Positions 23,186 through 33,665 of a stretch of 64,000 nucleotides of DNA are shown here, piece after piece. This DNA comes from Amphiura filiformis. Its lineage: Eukaryota > Echinodermata > Ophiuroidea > Amphilepidida > Amphiuridae. Numbering within the stretch: the stretch's first letter is position 1; each line of letters starts with the position of its first letter. A program made the position numbers and the translations under genes. Under the pieces are notes generated by a model. That model made no database searches, was not told the origin of the DNA, and saw nothing but the letters and a program-made list of their open reading frames with translations. Where the stretch lies: positions 20,465,880 through 20,529,879 of the forward strand of contig NC_092647.1 of the NCBI RefSeq assembly GCF_039555335.1, in the 5' to 3' direction.

Positions 23186-23533
23186 ATGGCAGGAACAACT
23201 TTAGAAATTGAAAAACTTACAAAAATAGGTGTTCAATATGGGTATGAAGGAAAAGACCTACAGCATTTTGTGGCTACAGAGCGCGAGCGAATTAAGCAGC
23301 AAAATGATACGGAACGAGAGGCTAGATTGAAACAAAGAGAGTTTGAAAAGACAGTTTTAGAGACACAGGAAATTGCAAAACAAAAAGAGCATGCTATGAA
23401 AGAAAAGGAGCTTGCAATGGAAATGCAAAAACAAGAAATGGAAATGAAAAAGGTTCAATTGTTGTTGCAGTTAGAACAGGTAAAGAAAGAGAATGAAGGT
23501 AATAGTAATGGGTCAACTCCTACACATCATTAA
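23186..23533 (+). CDS. gag: Gag N-terminal frame (copy 1)
   Basis: The ATG at 23186 lies in a strong context (GCCATGG) and opens 115 codons. After a short head the protein is a long charged helix rich in E, K, Q and M (residues about 35-105), a likely coiled coil suited to Gag self-assembly. It ends at a TAA (23531-23533), but the same frame continues after it into the capsid, so this stop splits gag. The same stop is present in copy 2, so it was inherited and is not a private mutation. Confidence 0.75.
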   Translation: MAGTTLEIEKLTKIGVQYGYEGKDLQHFVATERERIKQQNDTEREARLKQREFEKTVLETQEIAKQKEHAMKEKELAMEMQKQEMEMKKVQLLLQLEQVKKENEGNSNGSTPTHH

Positions 23534-23581
23534 AAAGCCAAGGCTCCAAAATTGCCTTCTTTTCAGGAAGGGAAAGATGAC

Positions 23582-24060
23582 ATGGATGCACATTTGCATC
23601 GTTTTGAGAGATACGCAACAGCAAAAAGTTGGAAAAAAAAGATGAGTGGGCAATTAATTTGAGTACTCTTTTAACAGAAAAGGGGTTGGAATTGTATGCA
23701 ACTCTAAGCGATACTGATGCAAATAATTATGATATGTTGAAAGAGGCCATATTCAAAAGGTATGAATTAACTGAGGAAGGTTTTAGAGTGAAGTTCAGGT
23801 CAGCAAAACCAGACACAAGTGAAACGCCAGCACAGTTTATCACAAGGGTAAGAAACTACCTAAACAGATGGATAGAATTGTCAGGAACCAACAAGAACTA
23901 TGAAGGTTTGGTAGATTTGTTACTAAAGGAGCAGTTTATAAAAAGTGTTAATATAGAGTTGACCACCTTCTTAAAAGAAAGAAAGCCAAAAGACCCACAA
24001 GAGATGGCAAGAATGGCAGAGCAGTATATCGAAGCACATATGGTGGATGGCAACTTGTAA
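23582..24060 (+). pseudogene. gag: Gag capsid with SCAN-like segment (copy 1, frameshifted)
   Basis: This is the continuation of gag after the in-frame TAA. A run of extra A bases near 23633-23640, compared with copy 2, breaks the frame. The capsid region that follows shows FRVKFRSAKPDTSETPAQF, then LVDLLLKEQFIKSVNIEL and PQEMARMAEQYIEAH, a pattern close to the SCAN domain of vertebrate zinc-finger proteins, which was derived from Gmr1-like capsids. The frame closes at TAA 24058-24060, before the zinc knuckle. Confidence 0.8.
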
Positions 24061-24095
24061 GTAATAAGCCAAAGAGTAACAAACACCAGAGTCAA

Positions 24096-24560
24096 ATGTC
24101 CAAAACTGAACATATACAAAAACGGATTCCTACAGTAAATGTACGTAAATGCTTTATTTGTGACAAGCCAGGTCATGTGGCAAAGGAATGTACCAAAAGA
24201 AGGAAAAACATTGTAGCTGGATGTCAACCTGTAGGCAAAGGTACAGTTTATAAGAAAGCACCTGCTACTCCAGGAACCAAGGATAAGGTGACAGGTAATG
24301 GAGAGTGTAAAAAGTGTGACACATGTAAGGGCACAGGTAAAACACAAGTAGCTTGTTGTATGGTACCCATGATAGACAGAGATCCACATGTGAAAATGGT
24401 GGATGGACAACCTTATGTAACTCTAGATTGTGGACATACAGACTTGACATTTAATATGGAATACTTTTTCGCAAAATTCCAAGAATGGTCTGGTAGAGGT
24501 CTGCATAAACGGCGCGGGCTAAATATTGTTTGGGGTGTGTCAGAAGATGGTGTAAAATAA
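24096..24560 (+). CDS. gag: Gag zinc-knuckle frame (copy 1)
   Basis: A separate frame of 154 codons contains CFICDKPGHVAKEC, a perfect CX2CX4HX4C nucleocapsid knuckle that binds RNA, then a second cysteine-rich patch (CKKCDTCKGTGK). The last 41 or so codons are encoded by the left arm of the palindrome (from 24439), which also supplies the stop. It is offset from the capsid frame, so in copy 1 the knuckle would need a frame change to join Gag. Confidence 0.75.
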   Translation: MSKTEHIQKRIPTVNVRKCFICDKPGHVAKECTKRRKNIVAGCQPVGKGTVYKKAPATPGTKDKVTGNGECKKCDTCKGTGKTQVACCMVPMIDRDPHVKMVDGQPYVTLDCGHTDLTFNMEYFFAKFQEWSGRGLHKRRGLNIVWGVSEDGVK

Positions 24561-25413
24561 TTGTTTGACAGAAAATGTGCTTTCATTAGTTTACATTATG
24601 GCGTTCATAATGTAGTGAATTAGCCTAAAATGGCGGATCTAAGGACACTGAATTTGATATTAGTGGGGGGAAAATTTCTGAATTTGAGTAACATTATTCT
24701 GATATTATCAAATTTATTGAGGTTTGAGGCGATTTTATTGAACCTAAGTACCAATAAGTGTTCGCCAGAACTGAAATGCACCTGTGATCTACCAGTTTTG
24801 AAAGTGGGAGGAGCTTTAAAAAATATATTTCTTAAAAGTGGTACGCACTCAGAAATTTTGAATAGTCCTCTGGAACCAAGTGTTTTAACTTACTGTACAC
24901 AAAGAAACAGTGTGAGTTCATTGGACAACCAGGAATCCGCAAAGTTGTTTTTGTACCGTAAGTTTATAACATTTGACCCCAGGGGCCATTCAAACATTCT
25001 GAGTACGTACAGCTTTTAAGAGCCCTATTTTTAAGCTCCTCCCCTGTTCAAAAACTTGGTACATTGTATGTGTATTTTAGCTGTGATGAATGCCAGTTGC
25101 TGACGAAGTTTAAGAAATATCACCTCAAAGCCCTATAAATTTCATAATAACAGAATCGTGTTGCATAAAGTTCAAAATTGTGCCCCCACAAAGTTCAAAT
25201 TCAGCCTTCCTAAATCCGCCATTTTAGGCAAATTCGCTACGTTATTAGCACCATAATGTAAACATATGGAAAGCACATTTTCTATCAAATAATTATTTTA
25301 CACCATCTCCCGACATAGCCCAATCAATATTTAGCCCGTGCGGTCTATGCAGACTCCGTCCAGACCAGTCTTGAAATATTGGGGAAAATATTCCATATTA
25401 AATGTCAAGTCTG
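24439..25413. repeat. 975-bp palindrome between gag and pol (copy 1)
   Basis: The block opens CAGACTTGACATTTAATATG and closes with its complement ending AAGTCTG. Arms of more than 400 bp face each other with moderate divergence; landmarks such as GGCGGATCT, GGGAGGAGCTT and TTACATTATGG appear in both orientations. No duplicated target is visible beside it. It resembles a foldback DNA element inserted into an ancestor of the retrotransposon, as the same block is in copy 2. An internal frame (24630-25019) lies in the arms and loop and looks incidental. Confidence 0.85.
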
Positions 25414-28400
25414 AAGTTGCCAGCGCCAGTGTTATCAGCAGCATGCAACTTGAATTTGAGTGATTTAGCAATTGGAGAAGGACTAGTAGGAGGATCAACC
25501 AAGGTACAAGTATTAAGAGATTCTGGATGTGGTGGTATAGTTATTAAGTCCAGCTTAGTGTCAGAAGAACAATACACTGGTGAAACAGAAAAGTGTTATC
25601 TAATAGATATGACAGTCAGAGAGTTTCCTTTAGCCAGGATAAGTATTCATACTCCGTGGTATACAGGTATTGTAAACGCTATGGTGACAGCAACTCCTGT
25701 ATGCGAGTTGGTAGTTGGAAGTATAAAAGGTGCAAGAGGAGAAAATGATCCAGATCCAGATTTCAAATTATATAGTAGTGAAGAGGTAGATACAACACAG
25801 AGACAATTCTCAGTTGAGAAGAAGGAAGTGCAGAAAACTGAAGTAAGTTGTGCAGTAGAAACTAGAAGTCAGACTCTAAAGAAAGGGAAACCTTTTAAAG
25901 GACTTAAGGTAGTAGAACCAGATGGTGAAGAGGTAACTGTAGAAAAGTTAAAAAGAGCACAACAAGAAGACCTCACATTAAACAGATGTAGAGCATTAGC
26001 TGAAGAGAGAATCGAGAAGGTAGGAAGAAATGATAGTAAGCAAATGTTCATTATCGAGAAGGGAGTTCTGTATAGACAATTTCAGGCACCCAATGTTGAG
26101 TTTGGAGATACATTCAAGCAAGTTGTAGTTCCGCAGACATTTCGAACTCAAGTAATGAAACTTGCACATGAATCCATATTAGGTGGACACCAAGGGCCAT
26201 CGAAGACTTCAGATAAGGTATTGTCAAACTTTTATTGGCCTGGAGCACAAGCTGATATTAGAAGGTATTGTCACTCATGTGATATTTGTCAGCGTACTAT
26301 CCCAAAGGGACGTGTAACCAAGGTACCATTAGGAGAGATGCCAGTGATTGATACACCATTTGAGCGAGTTGCAGTTGACTTGGTAGGTCCAATTCATCCT
26401 TGTTCAGATAGAGGGCATCGTTACATAATAGTCCTTGTAGATTATGCTACAAGGTATCCAGAGGCAAGTCCCATGAAGTCAATAGAAGCAGAGAAAGTGG
26501 CAGAAGAGTTGGTGGTCATGTTTACTAGATTAGGATTTCCAAGGGAAGTACTAACTGACATGGGAGCTCAATTCACATCAAATGTGATGAAAGAAGTAAG
26601 TAGGCTCTTATCAATTAAGCAATTGACCACAACTCCATACCATCCAGCTTGCAATGGTCTTGTTGAGCGGTTCAATGGAACACTTAAAGCTCTGTTAAAG
26701 AAGATATGTGAAGAGAGACCCAAGGACTGGGACAGGTATGTAGCCCCACTTCTCTTTGCATATAGAGAAACTCCTCAGGACAGTACTGGATTTGCTCCAT
26801 TTGAGTTACTTTATGGAAGGACTGTCAGAGGACCCATGAGCATATTACGACAATTGTGGACAGGGGAAGTAGAAACCCCTGAGACCAAATCAGTATATCA
26901 ATATGTAATTGATCTGAAGGAGAGACTTGAAGAGACATGTAAATTGGCCAGGGCAGAATTGCTGAAATCAAAGGCAAGGTATAGGAAGATCTATAATAGG
27001 AAAGCCAGGTCAAGAAAATTTGCAGTGGGCGATGAAGTTCTGTTACTCCTTCCTACAGATCACAATAAGCTGATCATGCACTGGAAAGGTCCATTTCCAG
27101 TTGTGGAAAAGGTAAGTCAGTTAGATTACAAGATAGATCTAGGCACTCGTCAGCAGACTTTCCATGCCAACCTACTCAAATATTATCAAAGACGAAAAGG
27201 TGAGATAGCCTCCTCATGCATACAGGAGGAGCAAGGTATTTTTCAGGTAGTATGTACATCGGTGATAGAAGCGGAACCATTGGAGAAGGATGAAGTACTC
27301 AAGGATACCTTGGTACTTAAACCCATGTCAAATGAGGAGCTATTGCATTTGCCTCCTTTGGAACCCAAGGAATCGGTGAGTGATGTACATATAGGTGAAA
27401 ACTTAGATGAGACACAAACAAATGCAGTAAAAAGACTACTAGGAAGTTATCACGAAGTCTTAACTGATCTTCCAGGAAAGACAAACTTAGGTGAGCATGA
27501 AATTAAGCTAATAGATGAGGAACCAGTGAAGAGAAAACCCTATCCTATACCCCATGCTTTGAGGGACAAGGTAAAGGAAGAAGTGCAAACTATGTTGAAA
27601 ATGGGAATCATAGAACGAAGCAACAGTCCATATGCTAGTCCATTAGTTATTTGCAAGAAATCAGATGGTTCAGATCGTTATTGTATTGACATGCGTCTTA
27701 TAAATCAGAAAACGATTTTTGATGCTGAACCTATTGCTGATCAGGAGGAAATTTTTGCCAAGTTGGCAACAGATCATTATTTCACGAAAATTGATCTAAG
27801 TAAGGGATATTGGCAAATCCCTATGGCTGAGAGTTCAAAGAAATACACAGCCTTTGTGACGCCCAATGGACTGTATAGCTTGAAGATGATGCCATTTGGT
27901 TTAGTAAACGCCCCAGCCACTTTTAGCAGAATCATGAGAATTCTATTGGAGGGTGTAACTAAAGTAGACAATTATATAGACGACATTCTGATCCATACCG
28001 AGACTTGGGAAGAACACATGAGTAAGGTAAAAGAGGTATTTAGTAGGCTAAGAAGAGCTAAACTCACAGCTAGGCCCACAAAGTGCTTTGTAGGGTATGA
28101 GGAAATTGAATTCCTAGGTCATGTGGTAGGTCATGGATGTGTGAAGCCAAAACGTGACAAAATTGAAGTCATTCAGGATGCAAAATGTCCAGTGACAAAA
28201 AAACAGTTGAGGTCATTTTGGGACTGATAGGATTCTATAGGAAATACATCCCAAATTTCGCTGCTGTTGCATATCCTCTCACAGACAAAACCAAGAAAGG
28301 TTTGCCAAACAAAATTGAATGGGGAGAAAGTCAGGACATAGCATTTCGGACACTCAAGAGCAAACTGATACAATCACCAATTTTGCATTTGCCCGTCCTG

Positions 28401-28784
28401 AACCAGCAATTTACTTTGCGGATAGACGCGTCAGATACAGGAGTTGGGGCAGTACTTTTGCAAGACTTTGACAGTGAGAAATTTCCAATTGCTTTTGCAA
28501 GCAAGAAGCTTACAAAATGTCAGAAGGCATACTCCGTCATGGAACGAGAGTGTTTAGCTGTGATATGGGCAGTTAGGAAATTTGAACCATATTTGTACGG
28601 TCGAGAATTCATTCTAGAAACAGACCATCAGCCCCTTCGGTGCATCCAAAAATCGATTGTGGCAAATGGTCGTATCATGAGATGGGCATTGGCTCTACAG
28701 CCCTATAGATATAGAATTGTGTCCATCAAAGGTCAGGACAACGTAGGCGCAGACTACATGAGTAGGTGTATAGTCGCAGGATAA
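25402..28784 (+). pseudogene. pol: Pol polyprotein, PR-IN-RT-RH (copy 1, one frameshift)
   Basis: Domains in order: aspartic protease with DSG at residues 40-42; integrase zinc finger H256, H263, C293, C296; integrase core D326, D386, E422 (D-59-D-35-E); a GPF module near W561-F565; reverse transcriptase with D798 and YIDD at 858-861; RNase H with DASDTG, the ERECLAV acid and TDHQPL. Integrase before RT is the reverse of normal Ty3/gypsy order and marks the Gmr1 group. All catalytic residues are present. One T is missing from a run at 28216-28219 (four here, five in copy 2), shifting the frame inside RT. The initial ATG lies in the right arm of the palindrome. The indel could be a sequencing error. 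Confidence 0.9.
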
Positions 28785-28896
28785 GAACCATGCAGAAATC
28801 CAGAGCCAAAATTGTAGCGAAGCTATTTTCCATTTTAGACGAAAATTTTATTTTGTTTTATCTGTTGAAGCAAAATGTGTAGGCACATTTTCTTTT

Positions 28897-28906
28897 AAGG
28901 GGGGAG
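28897..28906 (+). other. Polypurine tract (copy 1)
   Basis: AAGGGGGGAG lies five bases before the middle LTR and is the expected primer for plus-strand DNA synthesis. The intervening TTATT is unusual, as the tract often abuts the LTR. Confidence 0.75.
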
Positions 28907-28911
28907 TTATT

Positions 28912-30998
28912 TGTCAGTACAGATACCAAAATTAAACTTTCATTTATTTTTTTTTGATTTGGAAAACTTTAGCTTAGTGCATGATTTGGTCAACCAGCTG
29001 AGAGTTGCCAGTTGATAGGCCTGTGATTTACCTGTTTATTAAAATGGATCAGTCTTATTCTGTTCATCTTTTGTTATTTTATGTCAAGTGTAATAATACA
29101 ATAGAACACTATCAAATATGCATAAGGTTAAACTAATTGTAGGCAAGCATACATTGTGAAGAGGGAGGCCTCACTTCCAGACAAGACTTGGTCAAGTGAA
29201 CACAATATTTTGTGTGTGTGTTGCAAAATTGATCGCATCATCAGTATATTTTGTGAGAACAAAATTGTTCTTGTTTTATATCAGTATAAGACCTATCCAA
29301 GCCAAAGATAGGCTTTGCAATTGTTTTATTGTACCCAGGCAGAGGGTGGTATAAGTTGGCATAATTATTATCATCACACTATGGAGTTGTGAAGATAGAG
29401 CTGTTGGAGTCACACAGAGGTGTGAGTTTGAAATGCGATCTGCAACTGAATTGGAAGTCACCAAAACTGACGGATGAAGTAAGTTTATAAAACTCTTAAT
29501 TGTTATTGCTATTGTGTTAAATTATATGCATGCTTGATACGGTATGTTGTTATTCTTAATGTATTATTTTAAAGTTTAAAAACAAACTGGTGGAAATTGA
29601 TTGTATTTGAAGAACAAAAGAAGTTTAAGATTTCCCGCCAAAATTGGAGAACAAAGAACTTGCATGTTTACATGATTGTTAATGGGAGATATACTCATGC
29701 ACTTATACATGTAATATGAATAGAATGGAATGAGTATCATGTGTAATTATATATTATTTTAATGTCATTAAAAAAATGAGTCTGATAAAAATTATCCCAA
29801 GATTTGCTTTGGTACTTGTATTATCACCACTTGGGTAATTTTATTAAATGTTTCAGTTCTCGACCGATACATCCAACCATGAACCAGACAATGTTTGCCG
29901 TTACCAAATCCCTGTGAATTAATCAGCTGTAATCAGTGACGGTTTGGCCACCCTAACTAAGAAAACCAATCTGTAGAGATTCGGGGTCAGCACACCATCA
30001 ACCAATTCCAGGACGGCTGCATACGAACCATGGTTCCAACTGAATATGTTTAAAATGTCGGTATTGATTTTTGTTTTCAAATTAAATAATGGACTTGAAC
30101 TGAAATGAACTGAGAACTCCAATATTCAACTTAACTCAGGTACCCATCAAACGAAGCAGTTGAATTTTGTACATCATTGTCAAAGATATCTAGTTATTAT
30201 GTGAAATCGTTATTCGTGTATGTTATCTATTTAATATTCAAAGACACGAAAAAGTTACTCATCAAAACGAAGCATTTGTATTTTGGTCCAGTACCTTTAA
30301 TTTATCTTAAATTGTTATATGTGTGGATATTAATATGTGATTTTGAATTACACAACATTGATTGAAGATTTGATGTATTGATCACAATACTTCAACTGAA
30401 ATTTATTTTTGAGTGAATTACTTCAAAAATAGGTCAGTGTATTATTTGATATTTTCGGCTATCATTTTTTTTATTGAAATAAATTGCTTTGTGAATCAGT
30501 CAATGTTACCCATTCAGATAAGTTGCAATTATTGAATTATCTGAAGAAAATCAATTTGTTTTCAGTTAAGCATTTATCAGTTGTTGTAAAATACAATTAG
30601 GGTAAAAAGAGCTGATTGATTCCTTACACCTTACCTATTATAATGTTGCATGTGAGTTGAGATTAAGTATAAGGAATAATCACCTCTTACCCACTTTAAC
30701 GTTTGATCATTTGAACAATAATACTTTGTTTAAATTGTTTGATTTTATGATTGGATCTAATCAATTAAGTCAGATTATTGAAAGAAGTTGTATGTATGTA
30801 GTTTAAAATGTTATAATGTAAATGCACTTTTGTTAATATAAAAGAACAACAGAAGATATACTATTCTAAGAACATATTAAATGAAATAATCATTTAAAGA
30901 TTTAAATTACTGTTGTCTTGTGTTCCTAATTCTTATTTGTGTGAACAGTACCGCTGTTTTTAATTATAATCCAACATGTTCATCCTTCGGGTGTGACA
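28912..30998 (+). repeat. LTR 2 (middle, shared)
   Basis: 2087 bp with the same tips as LTR 1. It serves as 3' LTR of the first internal region (purine tract before it) and 5' LTR of the second (primer site after it). It is not flanked by TTGAT. It lacks the 265-bp deletion of LTR 3. Confidence 0.95.
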
Positions 30999-31003
30999 TT
31001 TTC

Positions 31004-31021
31004 TGGGGGCTCGTCCGGGAG
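31004..31021 (+). other. Primer-binding site, tRNA-Pro type (copy 2)
   Basis: Identical to the site in copy 1 and again five bases after the LTR end. Confidence 0.9.
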
Positions 31022-31438
31022 TTAAAACAGCATATGGTATGTAAGACACAATAAGAGTGGAGAACACAAGTTATTTTATATTGTGTGCAAAGTTACTAAT
31101 TTTGTGATTCAATTGAATTTTTCAACAGTTGCAGAGAGCGTTCCAAACTTCAATACTCATCTGTGGACCAAGACAGGCTAGCTTCACAACAACAAAGTGT
31201 GATGTGGTAGGTTTGGGTTAAGTAAAATTATTCCCAGTTTCTTCACCTGTGGGAACAAAGGAAAACCACCTTGTTTCCTTGTTGTTGGAACTAAAAGTAA
31301 ATACCAGTGCTTGGAATTACAATTATGTATTGAGCGAGGGTAAAAGTAATTACCACTTGTTTCTTTACTTGTAAATTTTATGCCATTTTTGATTTTTTTT
31401 TGTTAAATTATTGTTGTGATCCATCCAAAACCATTGCC

Positions 31439-31786
31439 ATGGCAGGAACAACTTTAGAAATTGAAAAACTTACAAAAATAGGTGTTCAATATGGGTATGA
31501 AGGAAAAGACCTACAGCATTTTGTGGCTACAGAGCGCGAGCGAATTAAGCAGCAAAATGATACGGAACGAGAGGCTAGATTGAAACAAAGAGAGTTTGAA
31601 AAGACAGTTTTAGAGACACAGGAAATTGCAAAACAAAAAGAGCATGCTATGAAAGAAAAGGAGCTTGCAATGGAAATGCAAAAACAAGAAATGGAAATGA
31701 AAAAGGTTCAATTGTTGTTGCAGTTAGAACAGGTAAAGAAAGAGAATGAAGGTAATAGTAATGGGTCAACTCCTACACATCATTAA
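31439..31786 (+). CDS. gag: Gag N-terminal frame (copy 2)
   Basis: 115 codons, same as copy 1: an ATG in GCCATGG context, a coiled-coil-like charged helix and the same terminal TAA. The frame continues after the stop into the capsid. Conservation of this stop in both copies means either a shared defect in the parent or a programmed readthrough or reinitiation. Confidence 0.75.
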   Translation: MAGTTLEIEKLTKIGVQYGYEGKDLQHFVATERERIKQQNDTEREARLKQREFEKTVLETQEIAKQKEHAMKEKELAMEMQKQEMEMKKVQLLLQLEQVKKENEGNSNGSTPTHH

Positions 31787-31834
31787 AAAGCCAAGGCTCC
31801 AAAATTGCCTTCTTTTCAGGAAGGGAAAGATGAC

Positions 31835-32812
31835 ATGGATGCACATTTGCATCGTTTTGAGAGATACGCAACAGCAAAAAGTTGGAAAAAAGATGAGTGG
31901 GCAATTAATTTGAGTACTCTTTTAACAGAAAAGGGGTTGGAATTGTATGCAACTCTAAGCGATACTGATGCAAATAATTATGATATGTTGAAAGAGGCCA
32001 TATCAAAAAGGTATGAATTAACTGAGGAAGGTTTTAGAGTGAAGTTCAGGTCAGCAAAACCAGACACAAGTGAAACGCCAGCACAGTTTATCACAAGGGT
32101 AAGAAACTACCTAAACAGATGGATAGAATTGTCAGGAACCAACAAGAACTATGAAGGTTTGGTAGATTTGTTACTAAAGGAGCAGTTTATAAAAAGTGTT
32201 AATATAGAGTTGACCACCTTCTTAAAAAGAAAGAAAGCCAAAAGACCCACAAGAGATGGCAAGAATGGCAGAGCAGTATATCGAAGCACATATGGTGGAT
32301 GGCAACTTGTAAGTAATAAGCCAAAGAGTAACAAACACCAGAGTCAAATGTCCAAAACTGAACATATACAAAAACGGATTCCTACAGTAAATGTACGTAA
32401 ATGCTTTATTTGTGACAAGCCAGGTCATGTGGCAAAGGAATGTACCAAAAGAAGGAAAAACATTGTAGCTGGATGTCAACCTGTAGGCAAAGGTACAGTT
32501 TATAAGAAAGCACCTGCTACTCCAGGAACCAAGGATAAGGTGACAGGTAATGGAGAGTGTAAAAAGTGTGACACATGTAAGGGCACAGGTAAAACACAAG
32601 TAGCTTGTTGTATGGTACCCATGATAGACAGAGATCCACATGTGAAAATGGTGGATGGACAACCTTATGTAACTCTAGATTGTGGACATACAGACTTGAC
32701 ATTTAATATGGAATACTTTTTCGCAAAATTCCAAGAATGGTCTGGTAGAGGTCTGCATAAACGGCGCGGGCTAAATATTGTTTGGGGTGTGTCAGAAGAT
32801 GGTGTAAAATAA
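31835..32812 (+). pseudogene. gag: Gag capsid plus zinc knuckle (copy 2, locally out of frame)
   Basis: The first ATG after the gag stop opens 325 codons. The capsid begins as in copy 1 (FRVKFRSAKP, LVDLLLKEQFIKS), but an extra A near 32223-32228 changes frame, so the last part of the SCAN-like segment is replaced by unrelated basic residues. The same shift then joins the frame to the CCHC knuckle (CFICDKPGHVAKEC), which is separate in copy 1. The reading therefore trades the capsid C-terminus for continuity. The end of the frame lies in the left arm of the palindrome. Confidence 0.75.
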
Positions 32813-33665
32813 TTGTTTGACAGAAAATGTGCTTTCATTAGTTTACATTATGGCGTTCATAATGTAGTGAATTAGCCTAAAATGGCGGATCTAAGGACAC
32901 TGAATTTGATATTAGTGGGGGTAAAATTTCTGAATTTGAGTAACATTATTCTGATATTATCAAATTTATTGAGGTTTGAGGCGATTTTATTGAACCTAAG
33001 TACCAATAAGTGTTCGCCAGAACTGAAATGCACCTGTGATCTACCAGTTTTGAAAGTGGGAGGAGCTTTAAAAAATATATTTCTTAAAAGTGGTACGCAC
33101 TCAGAAATTTTGAATAGTCCTCTGGAACCAAGTGTTTTAACTTACTGTACACAAAGAAACAGTGTGAGTTCATTGGACAACCAGGAATCCGCAAAGTTGT
33201 TTTTGTACCGTAAGTTTATAACATTTGACCCCAGGGGCCATTCAAACATTCTGAGTACGTACAGCTTTAAGAGCCCTATTTTTAAGCTCCTCCCTGTTCA
33301 AAAAAACTTGGTACATTGTATGTGTATTTTAGCTGTGATGAATGCCAGTTGCTGACGAAGTTTAAGAAATATCACCTCAAAGCCCTATAAATTTCATAAT
33401 AACAGAATCGTGTTGCATAAAGTTCAAAATTGTGCCCCCACAAAGTTCAAATTCAGCCTTCCTAAATCCGCCATTTTAGGCAAATTCGCTACGTTATTAG
33501 CACCATAATGTAAACATATGGAAAGCACATTTTCTATCAAATAATTATTTTACACCATCTCCCGACATAGCCCAATCAATATTTAGCCCGTGCGGTCTAT
33601 GCAGACTCCGTCCAGACCAGTCTTGAAATATTGGGGAAAATATTCCATATTAAATGTCAAGTCTG
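32691..33665. repeat. 975-bp palindrome between gag and pol (copy 2)
   Basis: Same length and ends as 24439-25413, and nearly identical. It supplies the end of the gag frame on the left and the first codons of pol on the right. Confidence 0.85.

Noticed and set aside
23898..24410. 170-codon minus-strand frame opposite gag
   Set aside because: Antisense shadow of gag; residues are those expected from the complement of an A-rich coding strand.
24630..25019. 129-codon frame between gag and pol (157 codons in copy 2)
   Set aside because: It lies in the arms and loop of the 975-bp palindrome, differs in length between copies through small indels and has no recognisable domain.
28912..30998. Middle LTR as an independent solo-LTR insertion
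   Set aside because: It has no target duplication of its own and is joined precisely to a purine tract on one side and a primer site on the other.
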